The notes: generated from the letters alone by a model not told the origin. 64,000 nt of DNA from Zygnema cylindricum (GCA_037447655.1 JBBHKE010003466.1:164921-228920); one strand, 5' to 3'; numbered from the stretch's first letter, positions 21,845 to 33,513 are shown. A program made the numbers and translations.

Positions 21845-23036
21845 GCCGTTATCATGTTACTGCGTTTTAACAAACCGCATAGTGCAAACGTCATAGAGAC
21901 GATAAACTGTACGTTTTACCAAATTCTGTACGAATACCTTATTTACAGTAGAGGATATTAGCGTGCCAAATTAGAGTACTTAAATAAATTAGAGTAAACT
22001 TTATAGTTGAAAAAGCTCTATCACATGAATTATCGTTAATTACTCTAATTCTATTTTCTAGTTTTTGTACTCTATTTTTTTAATTACTCTAATCACGATT
22101 CGCGGTGTAGTGTGAAGTGACGATTTATTTTTAACAGTAATAGCGTTTAGCGGTGTAATGACTAGTGTTGGGTATCGAGGACCTTTTGCCGATATTCGAT
22201 ATATATCGAATTTTCAGGTACCCGATAATCGATATATCGCTTCGATATATCGAAAACCAAATTATCGCGATATATCGACGATATATCGAAAATGAAAATT
22301 TTATTTTTTTTTTTCAAACACCCCCCCCCCCCCCCCCCCCCCCCCCCACTGAGCGCTCAGTGGGGGGGGGGGGGGGGTGCGCGAATATCCGTACGGTTCT
22401 CCGTACGATTTTCCGTACTTTGACTGTACGGACACCCAATTTTTGCGATATATATCGCGATAATTTATGTTGGTCCCGGTACGATATATCGAGGAATCTG
22501 CTCGATCGATATTCGATATATCGAATATCGAAATTATCGCGATATGAAATTACCCGATACCCAACACTACACCTTGAATCGTTATTAGCGTATAGAAATT
22601 ATTAGTGTAAAGAATAAATTAGCGTCATTCATTCTAGTTTAGTGTCAGAAGACGTGGCAGATTGGTGTCCACGTCTTGAAATAGTGTAGTTTATTATATT
22701 TAAGGTATCAATGTCAAAATTTTGGGGTGCCGATATAGCGTACATAAGGCTAATAACGATTCACGGTGTAGTACACCGCGCATCGTAATTAGAGTAATGA
22801 AAAAATTAGAGTAAAAAAAGAGAAAAAAATAATTAGAGTAATTTACTCTAATTTATGTGATAGAACTGTTTCAGAAAGGAATTTACTCTAATTTATGCGG
22901 TGTACTCTAATTTGGCAAGATAATATCCTCTACTGTAAATAAGGTATTCGTACAGAATCTGACAAAACGTACAGTTTATCGTCACTATGACGTTTGCACT
23001 ACGCGGATTGTTAAAACGCAGTTACATGATAATGGC
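21845..23036. mobile_element. foldback element with ~130-bp inverted repeats
   Basis: The left end (GCCGTTATCATGTTACTGCG...) and the right end (...CGCAGTTACATGATAATGGC) are inverted copies over about 130 bp, continuing to a shared inner boundary of TTTACAGTAGAGGATATT and AATTAGAGTA. The interior is filled by CACGGTGTA-type MITEs and the hAT-like MITE at 22163-22569. No transposase. A clean target duplication was not seen. Confidence 0.7.
22163..22569. mobile_element. hAT-like MITE with TAGTGTTG ends and poly-C/poly-G hairpin
   Basis: 407 bp between TAGTGTTGGGTATCG and CGATACCCAACACTA, a perfect 15-bp inverted repeat. Inside are many CGATATATCG words. In the middle a run of 27 C (22321-22347), ACTGAGCGCTCAGT and 16 G (22362-22377) form a loop-less inverted repeat. 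The same family occurs at 29635-30579, about 37110-37560 and 51807-52689. An ORF over it is an artefact. Confidence 0.8.
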
Positions 23037-23276
23037 TTGTATTAAATCATTATTTGTACTTTTTTTATTTATAAAACTAAAACTTTCCACGGACGGACGT
23101 CATCCATACTCCACACTATTTAAAATGAACATATATTAGAATTAAAAACGCTAATTAATCCTTACCTTAAATAGCATAATGAAAAAATTAGAATCATTTA
23201 CTCTATTTGATGTGATAGAGTCGAAATTTCGAGCGACCGAATTAGAGTAATTTACTCTAATTACGATTCGCGGTGT
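22570..23276. mobile_element. CACGGTGTA-type MITEs, nested
   Basis: The unit at 22570-22772 starts TACACCTTGAATCGTTATTAGCG and ends CTAATAACGATTCACGGTGTA. A second left-type end (TACACCGCGCATCG) follows at once, and a right-type end (TTACGATTCGCGGTGTA) lies at about 23260-23276. Part of this lies inside, and part outside, the foldback element ending at 23036, showing multi-level nesting. 23280-23620 holds nothing I recognise. Confidence 0.5.
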
Positions 23277-23627
23277 AGTGACGCTCAAGCCGTTCTGAAT
23301 TATCGGACGTCATCGCACTCGTATGATGTCATCGTCATTCTCGTACTTTCAAACTCTCTTCGTTTTTTATTTACGTTCTAGACTCTAGAACTGGATGATC
23401 GTACATTATTTTTTAGCTCATTAGTTTCGATCTACCGTACCGCATGCTTCAAATAACAACCGTTTTGAGGTTTGAATAAAGTCCGCCCTTCGGTAATATG
23501 CGCACTACCCGCCACCGCCTCTTCCAACGGCTCTCAGAATTTTCAAATTCTGAGTGGCAAGATCTCCTTTTTTTACCAGCCGCTCAGGCGCTCGATTTCC
23601 TTTTCCGGCGACTTGCGCTGCGATTGC

Positions 23628-23679
23628 CACGTGGCTGCACGGCACTTAAGAGGACCTTGTCTTGCATTGTCCCCACGTG
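23628..23679 (+). promoter_or_regulatory. paired G-boxes upstream of FtsZ1 gene
   Basis: Two CACGTG palindromes, at 23628-23633 (in GCCACGTGGC) and 23674-23679 (in CCCACGTGC), 46 bp apart and some 330-380 bp before the FtsZ1 ATG. G-boxes bind plant bZIP and bHLH factors, often in light-regulated genes; a role here is inference. Confidence 0.45.
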
Positions 23680-24010
23680 CGATAGTATAGAGTCATCAAA
23701 AAATCTCTCAGCTCTATTCAAATTTCTACTGCTCTCGCTTCCTTCACTTCTACTAAATTGTTTGCACTGACTGAAGCTGACGTCTTAGACTTCAACCATT
23801 CAAGGACTAGAATCTTTGACGCTCCTACCTTGACAGGTCAATATTGAAATATTGTTTCAACCGTTGGTGTTGAGTTGAAGTTTGAATCTGAAGGAGGAAG
23901 AGTTAAAACTAAGGATCATCAAACTGAAGCTTGTTTGTTGACAAGTTTGTAATAACTTTTTAATACTGATTGTTCTTTTTGCTGCCTACGGAAGACTAAA
24001 AGCTACAAGG

Positions 24011-27000
24011 ATGGCAACAGCTTTTACGTTCAACAATGTAAAATTATGCTGGACTCCTTCTAAAGCCCCAAACCCTGGAACCGCCATTGACCGTTTCTCT
24101 CAGGGAGGAGAACTTTCCCAACGTGAAACGTTTGTTCTTTCTAATTCACACAGAAAATTTTTATCATCATGTCTTGGATTAAACAAAGCTGGAAACTCGA
24201 GTGGTGCCACGGGCAGTTCGAAACAATCTCGTGTTGGTATTGATTCTAAAGATCTGATTTCGTCGTTTTCTTATTCTCCTGCATCTGCAATGGAGATAGG
24301 ATCTTTACGTGCTTTTCAATCAATGGTGAAGGTCGACCAGGGCGATAGACATAACCCTAGGAACAAAACAGGAAGTAGAAAGGGGTCTGTAGGTACTACT
24401 AGTGCAAGTTATGGCTATGGTGGAAGTGATGAGGCAAGAATAAAAGTTATCGGGGTTGGAGGTGGTGGCGGAAATGCAGTTAACCGTATGGTTAAACGTG
24501 GTCTTCAGGTAACTAATCTTGTCCTGGACATGATGGAAAAATTGCAATAAGATGCATGTATCAGTGAATTTGGTATCGTTACTGGTTTACGTTGAGAAAA
24601 TAGTAGAAGCTCTGTGGTTGAGTGTGGTTTTCAATTTTATTTTTTGTTCTCGAATGGACTTTTTGCAATTCTGATTTTGGTCTCAAAAACTAACTATTGT
24701 TTTCTTCGTCTAGTATCTCTGTGGCACAAAACGTGTATGGAAAGTTTATTGCTGGCCGACCATTTCTTGAAAGGCTGGAGATAGTGTATCTATAGCCTTG
24801 AAAGCCTGCTGCATTAGGTTTGAATACTGGTCAATTTGGTAGTTAAAGTTTTGTGACTTCATCGTTAGTTGCAATAGACGCAGTGGCTTGTTCTAGTGGT
24901 AAGCAAGTAAGTAAGTAAGTAGCAAGTAAGCGGGCTATAATAGCAGGTGAATAAACTGACTTTAGTTGGGATCATTTGTCTTCAATGTAAGTTTGCTCTG
25001 CTGAATTATACATTGTCTCTGTGAATGTGGTACATGGTAATTGTTTTGTACTTCTGAACTTTCTGTTTTGTAGTTCTGTATCTTTTGGCCAGCTTTGCCT
25101 ACTCTGAAAGCTGACACTCAGTGTTATTTTTTTTTTGGTATTACAGGGTGTGGAGTTTTGGGCCATCAACACAGATTCCCAAGCTCTTATACAGTCTGTG
25201 GCGGAAAATAGACTCCAGATTGGAGACAACCTGACACGTGGTCTAGGTACTTCTTTAATACATGCTAATGCAATTTTCATTCCTGCAGTTCGAAACCAGA
25301 TTATTCAATTGGTACAAGTTTTTTTTTTATGTATTTTGGAGTAGTGGCTATTTTTTTTTCCAATTTTGCTGTTCCATGTTGGCTATGGTGTCTGTCGTCA
25401 AGTCTTTTTTTTTTGTGGCGATGCTGTCTTTGCATCTTTGTCAAATAAGTGGCACCTACCGCTGGGCTAGTTTACCGGAATTGATATTCCTAAATCAATT
25501 TTGCTAAATTGCTTTGATACCAGCTAGGTTGATTTTCAAGACTGTTGGGGATTTAAACTTGGTTTGTGATAGTTTTGCTTTTGGAAAACCTGTTATGCAA
25601 AACAAGTAACATGTCAAGCTCAGAATTCCTACTATTTGAATTAAGTGTCACGATCCAGATATTTGCAAAGAATTCGAGCACTTGGCTCTTCATTAATTTC
25701 ACCCACTTAATTCTCACGCAACATTATTTTCCAGAGTGTCCAATTTCCTACCACTAATGAAATTTTGCATCAGTTCTCTGCCTTTTCTTCCTGCTGTTTT
25801 TTGTCTTTTCCTGCTATTATTTTGTATTTTCTGCGTCAGGTCTCTGCCTTCGACTTTTTCTTTTCTCCTGTTTTTAGTTTTTTGCATCTCTTCGCTGTTT
25901 TTGACTCTTTTTTTCTTTGCTGTTTTTTGTTGGTTTCAGGGACAGGCGGCAAAGCTGTGCTTGGACAGCAAGCAGCTCTGGAGTCTGTCGAGGCTATCTC
26001 CGAAGCTGTCAAGGATGCTGATATGGTATTTATTACGGCTGGAATGGGAGGGGGGACGGGAAGTGGAGCTGCTCCTGTGGTTGCAAAGGCGTCCAGAGAG
26101 AGAGGACAATTAACAGTGGGAGTGGTAACATATCCTTTCAGCTTTGAGGGAAACAGGCGCGCTAAGCAGGTGCGATTTGACCTGTGTTTCTTGTTTATTA
26201 TATTTGTATGTTATTATGGTGAATCTATGATTAAACACATTTGGGAATGCATGGCTCGATGCACGAACCAGGAGGCAGTTAATGCTTCATCGGAGAGAAC
26301 TGTTTTGCAACTTCGCTTTTGGATAGTTTTCGGGTAAGGCTCGTTTTTCAAGGACACGAAGTGTGTGAGAAGTTATCAATTGGATGTTGTTTTTCAAACT
26401 GGCTGCTGTCTTAACTGACAGTTGCAACTGTTCTTCTACCGCTACCCAATGAGAGCTTCATCCTAAGATGCCTTCATTACTTCAATAAAAAGGAAGTAAC
26501 ATGTTATAGTTGTAAAATAGTTCTGATTTTTTTTCTTTGGAGAGGCATCGTGGCAGGCAATGGAAGCGATTGAGGAGATGCGGCGAAATGTGGACACACT
26601 ATTGGTGGTGCCAAATGATCGACTTCTCGATATTGTCCCGGCAAACACTCCTCTCCAGGAGGCCTTTTTTGTGGCAGACGATGTCCTACGGCAAGGAGTA
26701 CAGGGAATCACTGACATTATCACAGTAAGGAAGACAAGAAAGATGATTAGATTGAAAAAATTGTCCCTTTTCTTCCCTTTTCTGGAATTCCTTGGTGGAC
26801 ATTTTGGTTTAATTGTTGTGGAGGGGTCTTTGCTGAGATAAAAAGTCAGTGGACTAACTTTTGTGGACAAAGACAAAGACACTCGATAATAAATATATCA
26901 AAATACATCATATTACTGATGTTCCCTGCCACAACGGAGAACAAAACCCGTACAGAACTGAGTTTAATCATATCAGCAACACCTTGAATCGATATCAGCG

Positions 27001-28223
27001 TTAATAACACTAATTTGGTCACGGTCACCAAAAATTAGCGTTGTTAATGCTGATTGTTTTTTTCTTAACCAGTTCGAAATTGTTCACATCATACATCATC
27101 ATGTATTTCATCATCATAACTGGAATAATTAACACTAAAACTGTCCTCATTCTACATATTTCTTAATGCTCGTAGCGATTCACGGTGTACTGTGGATAGA
27201 TATTAATAAATTCCAGCAGAACTGCTCTTTGATGCCTCTCTTGTTCATGTTCCACTATTTATTGATGTTATTCCTGTTCTCCGGTCAATGTTTCGCCTTT
27301 TTTGCAGATTCCCGGCCTTGTCAATGTTGACTTTGCGGATGTGAAGGCAATCATGACTGATGCCGGAACGGCCATGTTAGGGTCGGGCAAAGGCTCGGGC
27401 AATAATAGGGCAGAAGATGCCGCCATGGCTGCTGTTTCTGCCCCTCTTATTGAGGATTCTATTGAACAGGCGACTGGAGTGGTTTTCAATATAAGTGGAG
27501 GAAAGGACATGACACTACAGGAGGTTAACAGGGTCTCTCAGGTAAGATATTTTTCTGCTGGCCTTCTACGTACCAAAATGAACTGTTTAATTTCTCTATC
27601 ATATCAGTTTGTTCGTTCAATCTTAACAGTGCCATTTGTCTTAAAATTGATAATAATTAATGTTCAAAGTGGATTAAACCTGTGTCTCTTTTTAACCTTG
27701 ACAAAGTGTATTGGCAATTAGTACATTATCTGTTAATTTAATTTATTGTACTTTGGCAATTAATTTTCTCAACTTCTACAGTGTTCTCTAGCAATTGTAA
27801 AAAGGACGCATGCATTGGAGATTTAGACATTTTGCAAATAAATTTCATGGTAAGGCAGAACATGCCCCTGATTTTGAACTATATTTGAACTAAAAAAATT
27901 CGGTATTGTAAGTCTATATCAGTACATGGTTACTATGATCCCACATCTTCAATTCTTCCTTTTTTGCCATGTGACAGATTGTCACAGAACTTGCGGATCC
28001 TTCCGCCAACATTATTTTTGGGGCGGTGGTCGATGAGCAATACGCGGGAGAACTTCATGTGACGATTATTGCCACTGGGTTCACGCAAACTATTCCCAAA
28101 ATGATGGGGGGAAGGGAGACAAGAGTTAAGAACCAGATTCCAGTGTCCAATGGTGTCGCTAATGGCATGTCAACAGCCAATGGTGTGGCTTTGCCCATGA
28201 GGTTTAATCGCCGAATACGTTGA
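24011..28223 (+). CDS. FtsZ1: plastid division protein FtsZ1-like
   Basis: Tubulin-like GTPase that forms the stromal Z ring in chloroplast division. Six coding exons: 24011-24508, 25147-25246, 25940-26169, 26557-26724, 27308-27541, 27978-28223. All introns are GT-AG and the frame closes, giving 491 residues. The first ~135 residues are Ser/Thr-rich with few acidic residues near the start, fitting a chloroplast transit peptide. The core begins at [19 protein letters not shown]. Next come [10 protein letters not shown], the GTP signature GGGTGSG at residues 236-242, VVPNDRLLD and the T7-loop [17 protein letters not shown]-type residues (here [11 protein letters not shown]), [14 protein letters not shown] and [11 protein letters not shown] complete the domain. 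[14 protein letters not shown] and EVNRVSQ favour the FtsZ1 clade over FtsZ2, and the FtsZ2 C-terminal peptide that docks ARC6 is absent. ATG 24011 is the first in frame after an in-frame-stop-containing leader. A 5'-leader intron cannot be excluded. Exon 1 carries a longer N-terminus than I recall for Arabidopsis FtsZ1. Confidence 0.93.
26980..27187. mobile_element. CACGGTGTA-type MITE in FtsZ1 intron 4
   Basis: About 208 bp from CACCTTGAATCGATATCAGCG to TAGCGATTCACGGTG, with inner AATTAGCGTT/GTTAATAACACTAATT repeats. It lies wholly inside intron 4 (26725-27307), 120 bp before the acceptor, so it lengthens the intron without touching the exon. Confidence 0.65.
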
Positions 28224-28258
28224 GATGATTTTTGACTTCCAAATTAGGCAGATAACAA

Positions 28259-28378
28259 TGGTAGGACAATTTAAAATGGAGGACCGTTTAAAAGGGAGAA
28301 CAATTTAAAAGGGAGTACGATATAAAAGGGATGACCGTTGAAAAGGGACAACAATATAAAAGGAAGGACATTTTAAGT
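28259..28378 (+). repeat. ~17-bp minisatellite just after FtsZ1 stop
   Basis: About six to seven imperfect units of the form GAC(C/A)(G/A)TTTAAAAGGGA(G/C), such as GACCGTTTAAAAGGGAG, AACAATTTAAAAGGGAG and TACGATATAAAAGGGAT. It begins 35 bp after the stop codon and is probably in the 3' untranslated region. Confidence 0.75.
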
Positions 28379-28379
28379 C

Positions 28380-29634
28380 TTTGAAGTAGTTTTAGTTTGA
28401 AAGGTTAATAATGGCATACGTACATCGACAATGTAAGTCTCAACGTAACTTTGGAGTAAGGTGATTTGGGGCGTGTGTACATTTTTTATTCAACTCAGAT
28501 AAGAGTGAGCAATAGCATCCAGTAATTTTACTGACAAGTTTAAATAGTCTAAAACGCTGGTCCACAATTATTCTTGTTTGACTTACATAGGAGGGAGAGG
28601 GAGAACCAAACCGGACCAAACGTGTGTCGACATACATTGGGATCCAAAAGTAGGGTAGTCAGGAATAACTCGAGTTACCTTAGCAACTAGGTTGGGGGCT
28701 GTATTTGAGTCTACTAAAGGCTGTCCCCATAATGAAGTAGCTTAACAATTATCAGTTTGTCTTGGTCGTCCTCTTATAGGGTAACTTGTAAGTTAAGATA
28801 TTGTGATATCGTGAGACATAAAAAATTCCAATGCTTGTGTGTGACATTTCAGTGGAAACAAATTGGGTAACACTCGAATGGTTAAATGTCATTGGATGGA
28901 AGTTTTGTTGTACATCCCAAACATCATTGGCTGATGTCATAGCATGGCAGAGCCATACAAATTTCACGTCAAAGTAGATGGTCCATCTCATACCATCCGT
29001 TCCAGATTGAATATGGCTTGTGAACACTTGATGGAATGTGCATAGGAAAGAATAATTAATATGCTGGACTATTGTAATATGGTATTATTGATTGTATGCC
29101 AGCAAATTGCTACACTGCCCATCGCTATTCGTGTTTAAACATTTTTGGCCAGTCAAATTTCTTCCTCTCATCACACAGTTTCCAAATTTACAGTCGTGAC
29201 ACCACCATTGAAAGATAAGAGCGTTACCCTTGAATTGCTAACCCCCAAGAGAAAAAAAAAAACTATCGATCACCAAGTTAAACGCCTACGATGGCGTGAA
29301 CAGTGGTCAACACTGGTAGCGATAGGCAGCGTCTCTCTAACACATTTGGACGCCATATTTTTCTCCTTTGTACAACTTAGGTGTGCGCGTTAAGCGTCTA
29401 CTAACCATGGACTTATGCCAAAATCATCGATGGCACACAAAATTTACTTATGCCAAAATCATCGATGGCACACGAAATTATTGTTGACGGCATTCAAAAA
29501 CAGCACAAGCATGTTTTTAAGGTTATGGACATATATTGAACAATGGACTTGGTGCATCACAGTTCCCAACATTAGCACCATTAGCACGTTAGTTATGATG
29601 TACGTTTCGAAAATTTAGGGCATATGTTAAATAT
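28380..29634. other. intergenic sequence with one short duplication
   Basis: No gene recognised. A tandem duplication of about 37 bp (ACTTATGCCAAAATCATCG with ATGGCACAC) lies at about 29409-29482. Short ORFs here show no domain. Confidence 0.45.
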
Positions 29635-30579
29635 TAGTGTTGTGCATCAAGAAAAAACTTATCGCGATAAAATTGATAACGATAACTGTCGGTTAATCAA
29701 CGGTGAGGAATTCCCGAAGTTGTTCAAACCGTATTTTACTCACGATTCAATCGCGCGGATTATACGCTAGTAACGCACTGAACGATTTGAAAAAATCGTT
29801 GAAATCGTAATGATTTTGTATCCGTAGTATTCCATACATGTAAAATATTTTATGAACAATCGTACATAATTCAAACTTACCGCGCGCAAATGTTGCAACA
29901 ATGCTACGTCTCTTTTCGTCAAATTTCGTACATTTTCGTAAAAGTCCATACAATTTCGGTAAAATTTTGTACACTTCCGTCAAATTCCGTGCATTTCCCG
30001 CAAACTCTCTGTTCAGTTTACCATACAGAAAGTACTAAGAAGTGCAATGTATCTTTTCGTCAAAGTCTGTACATTTCCCGTGAAACACCGTACATTTCTC
30101 GTAAAATATCGTACATTTTCCGTTCAGTTTACCGGACAGTAAGTACTTCGCGTTTTTTTGGGATTTTTTCAAAAGTCACGAATTATAAGTAGAAATCGGA
30201 AAAAATGAAAAAATCGCACGATTTGAACAACAGCGGGAATCCCCATATATCGCTCCAAAACTAGCATTTTTTATCCCCGATAAGTGTATATAACACATTA
30301 TACTACATTATAGTACTTTCATACTATATTATATTATATTTTACACATTTTTTAGTATGGTGTGCCACGTCATGTCGTTCGTACAAAGACAGTATAGGTG
30401 TATGGCCTGAAGTTTACAATTATTGCCAAAAATATCCGCCCCGGTAATTTATCGCGATGTATCGGATTTTTGTTGCGATAATTCCGTTACCAATATATCG
30501 AATCAACATATCGATAATCGGTAGGTCATAAAAATGTCTATATTGGTTATCGACAAATGGCCACCGATACACAACACTG
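29635..30579. mobile_element. hAT-like MITE, long copy
   Basis: 945 bp between TAGTGTTGTGCATC and GATACACAACACTG, same family as 22163-22569. The subterminal parts are rich in TATCGCGATAA and ATCGATAA words. The middle has repeated CGTACATTT(C/T)CG phrases (29925-30130). Flanking 8-mers do not match well, so the target duplication has decayed or the ends are slightly off. Confidence 0.65.
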
Positions 30580-31770
30580 TTGTATTATATAAAGCTGGTT
30601 TTTTTCGGTTGTGTGTTTTCTTTCATTTCGTTCCCTTGTATTCTGTCTTTTCTTCGTAACGTATTTTTGGGCAGCTTCATAAATCTTCACGCATATTTGA
30701 GGGTATGTGCCCATGTAATAGGTACTTTCAATAAGTACTTTGGATTCTAGTGAAGATTCTCCGTACTACTTTTGAGATCGTTCCAACATTTGAAAATGAA
30801 ATCGAAACTTTAAAATGTGACGGTTGTAGACGTCGTTACAACTTGTGACGATTGAAGGCGACTACGAAACTTTCGACAATTGGTGACATCCACAAAACAA
30901 CGAGGATTGTAGTAGTTTAGTTTTTTGTGACATTGTGGATGTCAAAGGTTTTGTGACATTGTGATGCCATGCTCATTTGTGACAACGTCGACGACACTTA
31001 TTTCAAAACTTTCCCCGTGGCTTCCCGATTTCGTTTTTTTTACTTTTCTCACTCGACTTGCCATAAAAATATGCCCAAAGGTTGTCAAACAAAAAAAAAA
31101 TCAACGCTCTTTCATTTCATGCTTGGGGTACTTTCGCATGTGTTAAAGTTAAAGCTATTTTTTGTCGTTTTCCTCCATAACTTAGAAAAAAACAAGAAAA
31201 TCCACAGCCGTGCCAAAAAATTGAAATTACCATAGTACAAGTAACATTACCTTTAAACTTTATATGTACTGGATGTTGTCGTCTAGCGTGGTGCAGTTTG
31301 TCGTCTAGCACGTTTCGACCCACTTTCGCGTCTTCCACCTCATCTTCAAACTTTATATAAAATCACCTCGCAAGATGATTTTAAATAAAGTTCCATGAGG
31401 TGAGCGAATAGGCAGATGTTGTCGCACGTGCCGGAAGTTTTTGACAATTTTTGTGCGCGAAGTACAAAAAAATAAACCCTCGTTTCCAAGCTGTGCGTGA
31501 CTTTTTTCCGTGCGTTTTTTCCGTACAGGGGCCGTGGAGGGGGGCTTGACCAACGGACGCCGTTTCCCAAAAGCGAAGTCCGTGAAAGCGCCTTTCTCTC
31601 TCTCCCTCCCCCACAACCGCGTCTATCTCACGATTCTTGCAATGAAAAACGTCAATAATGGTATAAAATAAAAGATAAATAAAACGGTTTCTTTTGACTA
31701 TCTTTGGGCGTTTGTAGAATTTGTGACGTCGGCGCTGTCATAATTGAGCGTGACGTCAAAATGTCACAAA

Positions 31771-32056
31771 CCCTAAACCATAGTTCAAAAGTAGGCGTTT
31801 TTATGGTAGGCCTTTGGTCAGCGCCTTTATCGTAAGTTGTGTTGTGGGCTTTTCATGTGATCTTCTATACTTTGATCAGAGACCGTATGATCGTCCGAAT
31901 CTGACGGTGTAAATAAAAGTTTTTAGGCCCGAATGTTTTAATTAGTCCGATTAGGTCCGAATACAATATGGGTCTTAAGGTCATATTGTATGTTTTGCGT
32001 ACAATAGGCATATTGTATGGGCCTACTTTCACCTACTTTTGAACTATGCCCTAAAC
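31771..32056. mobile_element. hAT-type MITE with CATAGTTCAAAAGTAGG ends, copy 1
   Basis: The element is 31779-32048 (270 bp), with perfect 17-bp inverted repeats CATAGTTCAAAAGTAGG and CCTACTTTTGAACTATG. It is flanked by an exact 8-bp duplication, CCCTAAAC, at 31771-31778 and 32049-32056. The 8-bp duplication indicates mobilisation by a hAT transposase. Interior contains TATTGTA(T/C) phrases. Confidence 0.88.
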
Positions 32057-32312
32057 ATCTACAATGTCACAAGTACAAGACGCCTACAACCGTCGCTATT
32101 TTGTAAACGTCATCAATTGTCGCTAGATTTGTAGTCGTCTACAACCGTCACAAATTGCACCAACGTCTATATCCGTCACTTTTTAAAGTAACGATTTCAT
32201 TTCTTTACATAGGAATGCACTGAAAGTAATACGGAGGATCTTCGCTAAAAACAAAGTTACAAGACAAAAGTTTCGGTTACATGCGAAAGTACCCTTAGAT
32301 TTTCGTGTTTCA

Positions 32313-33005
32313 TTCCAAAACATAGTTCAAAAGTAGGTGACCATACGCCCATACAATATGCCTATTGTACGCAAAACATACACTATGCCCTTAAGACCCA
32401 TATTGTATTGGTCGCAAAATGAAATAAAATAGGAACAGGGTTGAGTTGCACATCGATCGATAGAGAATTAAACGACATGTCTAAATTATGAAAAAAAATC
32501 GGACAAATTTTTTTTTGTGAGTTTTGAGGGACTTTTTATTTAAACCGTCAGATTTGGACGATCGGACGGTCTCTGATCAAAGTAGGCGATTTAACAAGAT
32601 CACATGAAAAACCCATAACACAACTTACGAAAAGGACAATCTGTCATATTAGAGTCTGCAATTTTGAGGGCCACACTAAATAAAACCTCAAATTGACCAA
32701 CCAGGCAATATGGGACGATAAAAAAAAAATACCACACTGCCAAAAAAATTACCAAAACCTACGGACCAACCCCGTTGGTGGCTTTTCCCCCGGAATGTCA
32801 TCCTACGCCGTGTCAGTTCGCTAAAAAAATTCGTCCGGCGGCGTGCGCTGTACTTTGATCTTACGTCAGATTCGGACGTTCGTACAAGAGTGTGCACGAT
32901 GCACACACATACAGTATGCCTACGTTGCGCGAGTTTTGTGCAAAGATTTGTGCGCCTACCAAAGGCCTACCATAAAAAAGCCTACTTTTGAACTATGTTC
33001 CAAAG
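32313..33005. mobile_element. hAT-type MITE with CATAGTTCAAAAGTAGG ends, copy 2
   Basis: The element is 32321-32997 (677 bp), with the same 17-bp ends. The flanking octamers TTCCAAAA (32313-32320) and TTCCAAAG (32998-33005) differ at one base. It is longer than the other copies and shares their internal phrases in the left half (CCCATACAATATGCC, CTTAAGACCCATATTG). Confidence 0.85.
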
Positions 33006-33513
33006 AGTGTGAAATAAAACCGATAATCTGGGAGGGAGGAGGAGAGAGGGAGAGGCGACTACGTCGTAAACTTTTGCAAAGGACCCATGATTGAAAGTGG
33101 AGGTCCGAGACCCGTGCAGTTTTTTTTCCGTACATGCGCGTGACGAGCATGGAAAAAAATAGCGGGAACTCTCCCCCATGCTAAAAAAAATCAAATCGTG
33201 TGGGACGTGCAGCGAAGGTTTTTCAGTCGTTTTATTGACACACTAAAATTACCTCGATAAAGTGATTTTCGATAAAAAAAATTGATGAGCTGGACTTTCG
33301 TGCCCGTGGGTCGAAAAGAGGAAAACGCCAAAATAAGTACATGAAACGACAAAAATATATTACACTCAAAGTATCAAAAGTTCAAAACGACGTTCATTTT
33401 ACTGTGGTAACTGCAATTGTTTCCTACGGCAAACGATTTTCACGTTTGGGATTGAATTTTGTAGGAAAGTGACAGGACAAAACCCGGTACTTTAATACAT
33501 GGGTACAATACCC

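Larger units (their letters stand above)
30701..33513. mobile_element. 2.8-kb relative of the AGGGTRTGTCCCC MITE, with nested insertions
   Basis: The left end GAGGGTATGTGCCCATGTA and right end TACATGGGTACAATACCCT are inverted. Inner landmarks (GTGACGATTG..., GGGTCGAAAAG..., GTGACAGGACAAAACCC) match the 780-bp copy at 14343-15122 in order. Two MITEs at 31779-32048 and 32321-32997 account for part of the extra length. No ORF with a known domain is present. The extent is inferred from these end matches. Confidence 0.45.

Noticed and set aside
22165-22605. 146-codon ORF with a Pro run
   Set aside because: Lies entirely within a MITE; the Pro run is the poly-C hairpin arm.
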